A DNA stretch of 64,000 nt. Origin: Mariannaea sp. PMI_226 (Eukaryota > Ascomycota > Sordariomycetes > Hypocreales > Nectriaceae). Position 1 is the stretch's first letter, and each line of letters starts with the position of its first letter. Both the position numbers and the translations under genes were made by a program. The notes beneath the pieces are model-generated. The model worked only from the letters and a program-made list of their open reading frames with translations. It was not told the DNA's origin and made no database searches. The stretch lies in NCBI GenBank assembly GCA_024336345.1, contig JANFOG010000002.1, positions 2,542,001-2,606,000 of the forward strand, read 5' to 3'. Positions 58,742 through 64,000 of this stretch are shown one piece after another.

Positions 58742-61044
58742 TTATCGCCTTCTCGCTCCGCCACCAGCAGCGCCAGAATCGCCCCTTTCAGCCAAGCTCA
58801 CAACCTCCTGAATTCCCGCCGCCTCTTGCTCCTCCTCCAGTGCCGTGATCTCCTCGCGGGCGTCCCACCATTTCTCCTCACTGAGCTCAAACGCCTGCGT
58901 CTTGATCTCCTTGATAGTCATTGACTCGGGTTGAATGCCCTTCCACCGGAGACTGGTCATGAGAACTTCCTGCCACTCCGCTGAAGTACGAACAAAGAAT
59001 TCACGTCGGCTCTCGAAGGGCTGTTATATAGGTGTGAGCATCTATACCACCACAAAATAAAAAAAATTGGAGACAATTGAAGTAGTAACTTACTCTAGGT
59101 TGAGGCAGACCATCGTCCACCGTTGTAGCAACGGTTTCTGTATCATCTTCCGTGGTAGTTTGGGATCCTGATTCGGACGGTTCTGAAGAAACCTCGGAGG
59201 CCTCATCCTGCTTGCCTTTTCGCTTGCTTGGAGTATAAAGAGGCTGGGATTGATCTTCTTCCTCCTCGTCCTCTTCATCCTCTTCATCCTCATCCTCTTC
59301 GTCATCTTCCTCGTCCTCTGATTCCTGTAGGGTTGTGTCAGTGAACTATTTAATGCACTCGAAAAATAAAGATGGTCACTTACAATCCAATCTTCCACAG
59401 GTCTCGTGAATATCTCCTTACATCCATCCAGCTTGCCCAAGTCGATTGCATAAAGATCGTCGAAAGTGAACTCACGATCTCCCTTCTCAAAAGTACCACC
59501 ATAGATGTAGAGCACATCATCCTGAATGGCCAATTGAGCATTGAATCTTACATGAGGGGGCTCCATTGTCACCGGCATCTCCTTGACGGGCTTGTCATCC
59601 ACAGGTTCGTCGGCCTTTTTCTCAAGCTCAATATCGTCAATATCTTCTAGTGAAGCACCTGTCTCTAGTGCTGCCAGCTGCCTGAGCAGTTCTTCCTCGT
59701 TTGCCTGGGCACGCCCTCGACGTCCAACTCGCTGTTCTGGCGCATTCTTCTTCTGTTGGCGTGGTTTGCGCAAACCCAGAGGCATAAAACGGTTACGTTC
59801 AATATTCCAAGCAAAAAGTTGGTTGAAGAACTCGCTATCCATACCCTCTTCACTCTGCTCAACGTCGTGTACTCCACCAAACAAAATTCCTCGGCCTTTG
59901 TGCCAAGCCATGGTCGCTCCGGCGCGGGTAGGGTTGGGAGCATTTGCTGGCTTCTTTCGCTTCTCCCAACGCACTGTTGGAGGGGTATTAGGGGTGGCAT
60001 CCGCGGGAGGCTGGCTCATCCTGAGGAAAAAACAGTCATCATGAACTTTGGGGATGAGAACATTTCTCTGAGCCTGATTAGAGCCCTTATTGCTCTTTTG
60101 CTTGACCTGAACTGTCGACTTAACTCGAGAGTATCCGCCATACAGGACTGCACCCTGCTCATGGGGTAGTAGAGTAAAGGATGACCGGGCATCTGGCTTC
60201 AACTGAGCTGGGGGCAACTGAGGACTAAACCACACGAAGTTCACCGTGTCAAAGATCCACAAGTCGGCCAGATATTTAGTCTGGTTTGAGGTATCTTGAA
60301 ATCCGCCAAAGAGAATGATATACTGCTTCCAATACGTCATGCGGTGTCCACTACGAGCTGACGGGCTTTTGTCCTTGCCCTTGACCTCGATCTTGGTCCA
60401 TTCCCTGGTCGCAGGCTCCAGTCGCCAAAAGTCAGAGTAGTGATGAAAGGTACCCTGCTTGGGGGATGAGAACTCTCCTCCGAACAGGTAGACATGGTTT
60501 GGATTGCCAGCTCTGGTCCAGGCGTGACCCGATCGAGGCAATGGGGCGTTGGGAGAGGTGACGCAGCGCCACTCGTCTCGGCTGACGTTGTAGATGTTGA
60601 GATCGTTGTAGAACTGGGCCAGAGAGCCGTTGAAATACTCACCACCGAAGAGTAGCAGGGAGTTGCTGTCGTGCGGCGAGGCCATCAAGGTGGATGCGGC
60701 ACGGGGCTTTGGTGGGCTGTCGCATACCGTCTCGGTGACCTTGAGGAACTGCTCTTGCTGGCGGCGATACTCTTCAAGAACCTCATCGAGATCAACATCC
60801 TCTGCGTCACTTCCCTCAAGCTTAGAAGTCTTTGTCTTGGCCTTTTTTTCTCCCTTGGAGGCTTGCTTTGCTGCCTTCTCGGCCTGTGGACAGCGGTTGA
60901 GGCTTCAGTCAACACCACTTTCACTAGCATGGAGGGGTAGCTCATGACCGTCTCATTTGTGGTCATGATGGATGGAGGGGTCGGGCAGAGACTGACCTTT
61001 CTCGCCTTTTTGGCGTCAGCGCTCTTCTTCTTGTCTTTTGCCAT
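58742..61044 (-). CDS. KEL3: Kelch-repeat protein of the Kel3/KLHDC4 family
   Basis: Exons 61044-60997, 60883-59384, 59324-59094 and 59020-58742 give 685 residues, all joined in phase 0. A Lys-rich start (MAKDKKKSADAKKARK) is followed by several kelch blades with LLFGGEYF, VYLFGGEF, IILFGGFQD, AVLYGGYS, ILFGGVHD and LYIYGGTF. An acidic low-complexity segment (ESEDEEDDEEDEDEED) precedes the C-terminal domain, which contains RREFFVRTSAEWQE and a region marked WKGIQPESMTIKEIK. Kel3/KLHDC4 proteins are cytoplasmic with no firmly assigned role. Reading through the 59383-59325 intron would give a false basic tail, so splicing there matters. The stop is followed by the small cysteine-rich gene on the other strand. 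Confidence 0.88.
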
Positions 61045-61476
61045 GTCTACCTGATGGATATTCTGGGCTGCAGTTGATTTCTTGTGACCTTTGGCCTCGT
61101 GCAGAAAAATCCTGTGGGTGGATGGAGTCACTTAGAGGTTTTCACCAAGTGAAATTCAAGCATCTTCTATACAGTGCATTTTACACATCTGCGATACTGT
61201 ACACTATTTCAATTCCATTCTCAGCAGAATGAGGCATGACTTTGAACAGGACTCCACGTTAAAGGAGTATCTTAAACCGGGATAAGTATGTGTCTATTCA
61301 TTTTAATATTAAATCTCTCTTTCCAGCAGAAAGATACTTCAAGTTACAGATGATGATGTACTCTGATCGAGTTTTTGCTCAATCCTACGCAAAAAGTCCG
61401 TCATGCCCAGGTGAGTGATGATGTAGGCCGGCAATATGTTAACCCTCTTAGGTGCCATCTAGCCACTTTTTATTCT
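61045..61476. other. Intergenic region KEL3 / TGS1
   Basis: These 432 bp contain the KEL3 upstream region and the 3' flank of TGS1, both on the minus strand. The sequence is AT-rich and no gene or clear element is recognised. Confidence 0.5.
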
Positions 61477-62379
61477 TCAATCATCCTTGTATGTGCCAGG
61501 CATGTATGCAACCATTGCCTTACTGGCGCCCTCCATGCAATACTGAACCACCTCGATCTTCCGACCAGCAGGCGCTAGCCTTGCAATTTGTCGGATGTCG
61601 CTGGTTCTTGGTAGGAATAGAGCATGATCAAGTCTCTGGTAGGCCTTGTGTAAGTCTTCGAGGTTATATGGCTGCATGTTTCTCAAGTCGAAGACCTCAT
61701 CAGAGCGATATCCAGGACCGCCCCATGGTGGACTTGCAAAGATGACGGTAGCATTCAAATCTAGCCTGAGGTCGGGATGCAATTCATGTGGTCGGTTAAT
61801 TAGCTTGTCCATGTACTTAAAGCTGTCTCCGTGAATCCAAGTGATGACCCCCGGCTCCACACCATAGACTTCTGCATTGTTCTGAGCACAGGCAAGTGTT
61901 GAGGCATCCCGCTCGATGGAGATGATGCGAGTCCATCGACCTGAGAGAGCAAACGCGATGCTGTTACCCCCAGCACCACCGAAGACATCGATGAGGATGG
62001 TTTTATGTTCATCAGCGCCGTACATGTCATTTGCAACCTGGCTAAAGAACAGTCAATATCGGAGAGTGGGCCGCAATCATAGTCGAATACTCACTTCGCA
62101 ACTGGCTCAGGGGTAACACCAAACCAGGCATCGTCGGTCATGTATACGCCCTCGTCATAGAGTGAGAAGATGGAGTATCTTTGAGCAAAGTATCTGCAAA
62201 TCTAGGTTAGCAAATAAAGAAAGAAGGAAAAAAAGTCACAACTTGTACTTTTGAATATCCCATGGCACTTCATGCTTGCCCTCGTAGTGACGGCACGTAT
62301 CATCGAGCGGGAACGAGTCGGCGGGCCTCATGGAGAAATCCGCAGACTCTGAAGAGAGCACTGAGCCTAAGCTACCCAT
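61477..62379 (-). CDS. TGS1: Trimethylguanosine synthase TGS1
   Basis: Exons 62379-62249, 62193-62095 and 62041-61477 give 264 residues. The family block KYFAQRYSIFSLYDEGVYM leads into VTPEPVANQVA, then the SAM-binding strand DVFGGAGGN (residues 95-103) and the catalytic motif SPPWGGPGY (180-188), whose Trp stacks on the m7G cap in known structures. The enzyme turns m7G caps of snRNAs, snoRNAs and telomerase RNA into 2,2,7-trimethylguanosine in the nucleolus and Cajal-body-like sites. All splice phases agree. The protein is a minimal catalytic version with a short N-terminal extension, as in other fungi. It shares a 405-bp promoter with GRH1. Confidence 0.95.
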
Positions 62380-62784
62380 GGCTGCAAGCTGATATGTGAA
62401 CGGACTTTATCGCAAATATTATGAAAGAGGGTGTATAATCAGTGACATTTTATCGACAAGAAATAAATACTTCCCGTTTTGAGGTGCAAGAGGCGAGTTC
62501 TCGATGAAATCTAGAAACGAGGCTGAGAACTAGACCCACATTTCTCTCTACAGGCCCCGCTTTTTAGCTTCCTGGTTTGTCCAAGGGAGCTGCAAGGCTG
62601 TCATGGTGACAGCTTGCCCGATGCAGCTCTCTCAACGTTCCTCTTAGCACAAGACGACTTTGGTCATCTCCAGCTTTTTTGATCTTTTTCGCTCGACCTC
62701 CATCCCGACCTCGATAGCAGCTCACTTCAACAATAGATTTTTCGCTCACCTACGGAGAAGCCCCGGGCGTAGGCTTTGGCCAAC
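62380..62784. promoter_or_regulatory. Divergent promoter region TGS1 / GRH1
   Basis: These 405 bp contain both promoters. The TGS1 side is AT-rich and the GRH1 side carries CT-rich leader sequence. No coding segment was supported. Confidence 0.55.
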
Positions 62785-63908
62785 ATGTTCAATGCATTGA
62801 ATCGCTTCATCTCCCGCCTAGACGGCGATGCCCCGCAGCAGAGACAACAAGAACGGGGGACATATGGTTTCCAAGTCTTGAGGAACACGAATATGGAACT
62901 GGCTGTTGAACCTTGGTTTGATTTTATCGTCGGAATCAACGGACGGGCGATTGTATGTGCAGGGAAAGTCCCCTCCAAGGCTGCGAAGTAGTCATCTAAC
63001 CTCTTCTCAGGACAGCCCTGATTCAGCTCTGTTTGTGCAAGAGGTCAGGAACTGCGCTGGCAGTACGGTCACCCTTGGACTTTGGAACGCAAAGGTCTCT
63101 TCAGATTGTTAAAATACCATCAAATGCGTCTTGCTGACACTCACCACAGGGTCAGAAAACTCGGGAAATCCACGTTCCTATTCCAGCAGATACTGCCTCC
63201 CTTGGCCTCTCCCTCCAGTACTCTCCGCTCTCCCTCGCTGCGAACATCTGGCACGTCCTGGATGTCCCTGCGAACTCCCCCGCCGATTTGGCTGGCCTTC
63301 TCCCATATAGCGACTACATCTTGGGGAGCCCTGAAGGCCCTCTTTATGGTGAAGGTGGCCTAGGCGAGTTGGTGGAGGACTTTATCGGACGGCCAATGCG
63401 GCTGTATGTGTATAACAACGAGTTCAACGTTACAAGAGAAGTAACTATCCAGCCTAGTCGCGACTGGGGTGGCCAGGGAGCTTTAGGCTGTGTACTTGGC
63501 TATGGCGCTCTGCACCGTTTACCTGCCCCCTTGAGCGAACCTGTCGACGCGCCTGGAGAGACCATGTTCGATGGAGATTTGAGCGAGAAGACCGACAACG
63601 TCTTTGTACCAGCAGCCTCCGCTACGGTATCACCACCTCCCCCGGGAGATTACTTAGTGCCGGCACAAATGATTGGGACTTCGCCAGTGAGCGCGCCGCC
63701 AAGGAGCGGGAAGAAGAAGGAACGTCACGGCCACAGCTCAAATGCGTTGATGGATGATTATTTCAAGGAGGAGGAAGAGAAGAGCCGAAACCTAGACAAC
63801 GCCCCCGCAAGCACAGGATCTGGCGTGCCTCCGCCGCCAAGAGCTGGTGGCCCCCCCAGAGCGTCACCCAAACCGGAGGCAGATAGTGGTGAAGATGAAG
63901 CTGCATAA
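62785..63908 (+). CDS. GRH1: Golgi reassembly stacking protein homologue (GRASP family, Grh1)
   Basis: Exons 62785-62952, 63011-63094 and 63150-63908 give 336 residues. A tandem-PDZ GRASP domain covers most of the first 210 residues. It includes YGFQVLRNT, PWFDFIVGINGR, TVTLGLWNAKG, WHVLDVPANSPADLAGLLPYSDYILG and a second-PDZ stretch ending LGCVLGYGALHRLP. The rest is a Pro/Ser-rich disordered tail. GRASP proteins sit on early Golgi and ER exit membranes and in fungi act with COPII and in unconventional secretion. There is no N-terminal glycine for myristoylation. Instead the protein starts MFNALNRFISRL, an amphipathic helix beginning Met-Phe, like yeast Grh1, where the N-terminally acetylated helix mediates membrane binding. 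The second donor is the weak GTCTCT. Confidence 0.93.
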
Positions 63909-64000
63909 ACGGTGCCACGAGTTAGCTCGTCATGAATGATTCCCCCAAATTTTGTTTAAAATCTATTTCTTTCGCTTGCCTGGCTTTTGTAAACCTCGAT

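Overview
The window is nuclear DNA from a filamentous ascomycete, most likely a Sordariomycete of the order Hypocreales. The evidence is the short introns (46-150 nt) with GTRNGT donors, CTNAC-like branch sites and YAG acceptors, a set of single-copy fungal genes that can be assembled exon by exon, an Htf1/Hox2-type homeobox gene, and intergenic DNA rich in TACGGAGTA-like and CTAGGTACC-like words. I cannot fix the genus from sequence alone. No transposon, rRNA, tRNA, CRISPR or bacterial-type operon was recognised.

Region 1 (1-10.7 kb) is dense with core genes: RRS1 (60S biogenesis, cut by the left edge), RSM23/mS29 (mitochondrial ribosome), MCM7 (replicative helicase), PEX1 (peroxisomal AAA ATPase) and MET22-type bisphosphate nucleotidase. 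RRS1/RSM23 and MCM7/PEX1 are divergent pairs; RSM23/MCM7 and PEX1/MET22 are convergent pairs.

Region 2 (11.4-33.3 kb) holds an OTT_1508-like deaminase-fold gene, the one accessory-looking gene of the dense part, followed by CHD1 (chromatin remodeller), RLI1/ABCE1 (ribosome recycling), PRP40 (U1 snRNP), a TRS65-type TRAPPII subunit and SLD3 (replication initiation). Several have small or awkward exons: a 27-nt exon and an in-frame 72-nt intron in CHD1, and 20- and 25-nt first exons in RLI1.

Region 3 (33.3-54.2 kb) contains one convincing gene, the homeobox factor HTF1 (37.9-39.7 kb). It is flanked by 4.6 kb downstream and about 14.6 kb upstream with no supportable gene. These deserts hold homopolymers, CA/TG microsatellites, a 63-nt strictly alternating purine-pyrimidine tract and most copies of a repeated word, TACGGAGTA/TACTCCGTA. 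This gene plus oversized flank is the most unusual feature of the window and looks like a developmental regulator with a large control region.

Region 4 (54.2-64 kb) is compact again: a GPP1-type HAD phosphatase, a pyroglutamyl-peptidase I, a 56-residue cysteine-rich protein in two small exons, a KEL3-type kelch protein, TGS1 (snRNA/snoRNA cap hypermethylase) and a GRASP-family protein (GRH1). TGS1 and GRH1 are divergent.

All exon models come from splice-site consensus, reading phase and remembered protein family features. None was checked against transcripts or databases.
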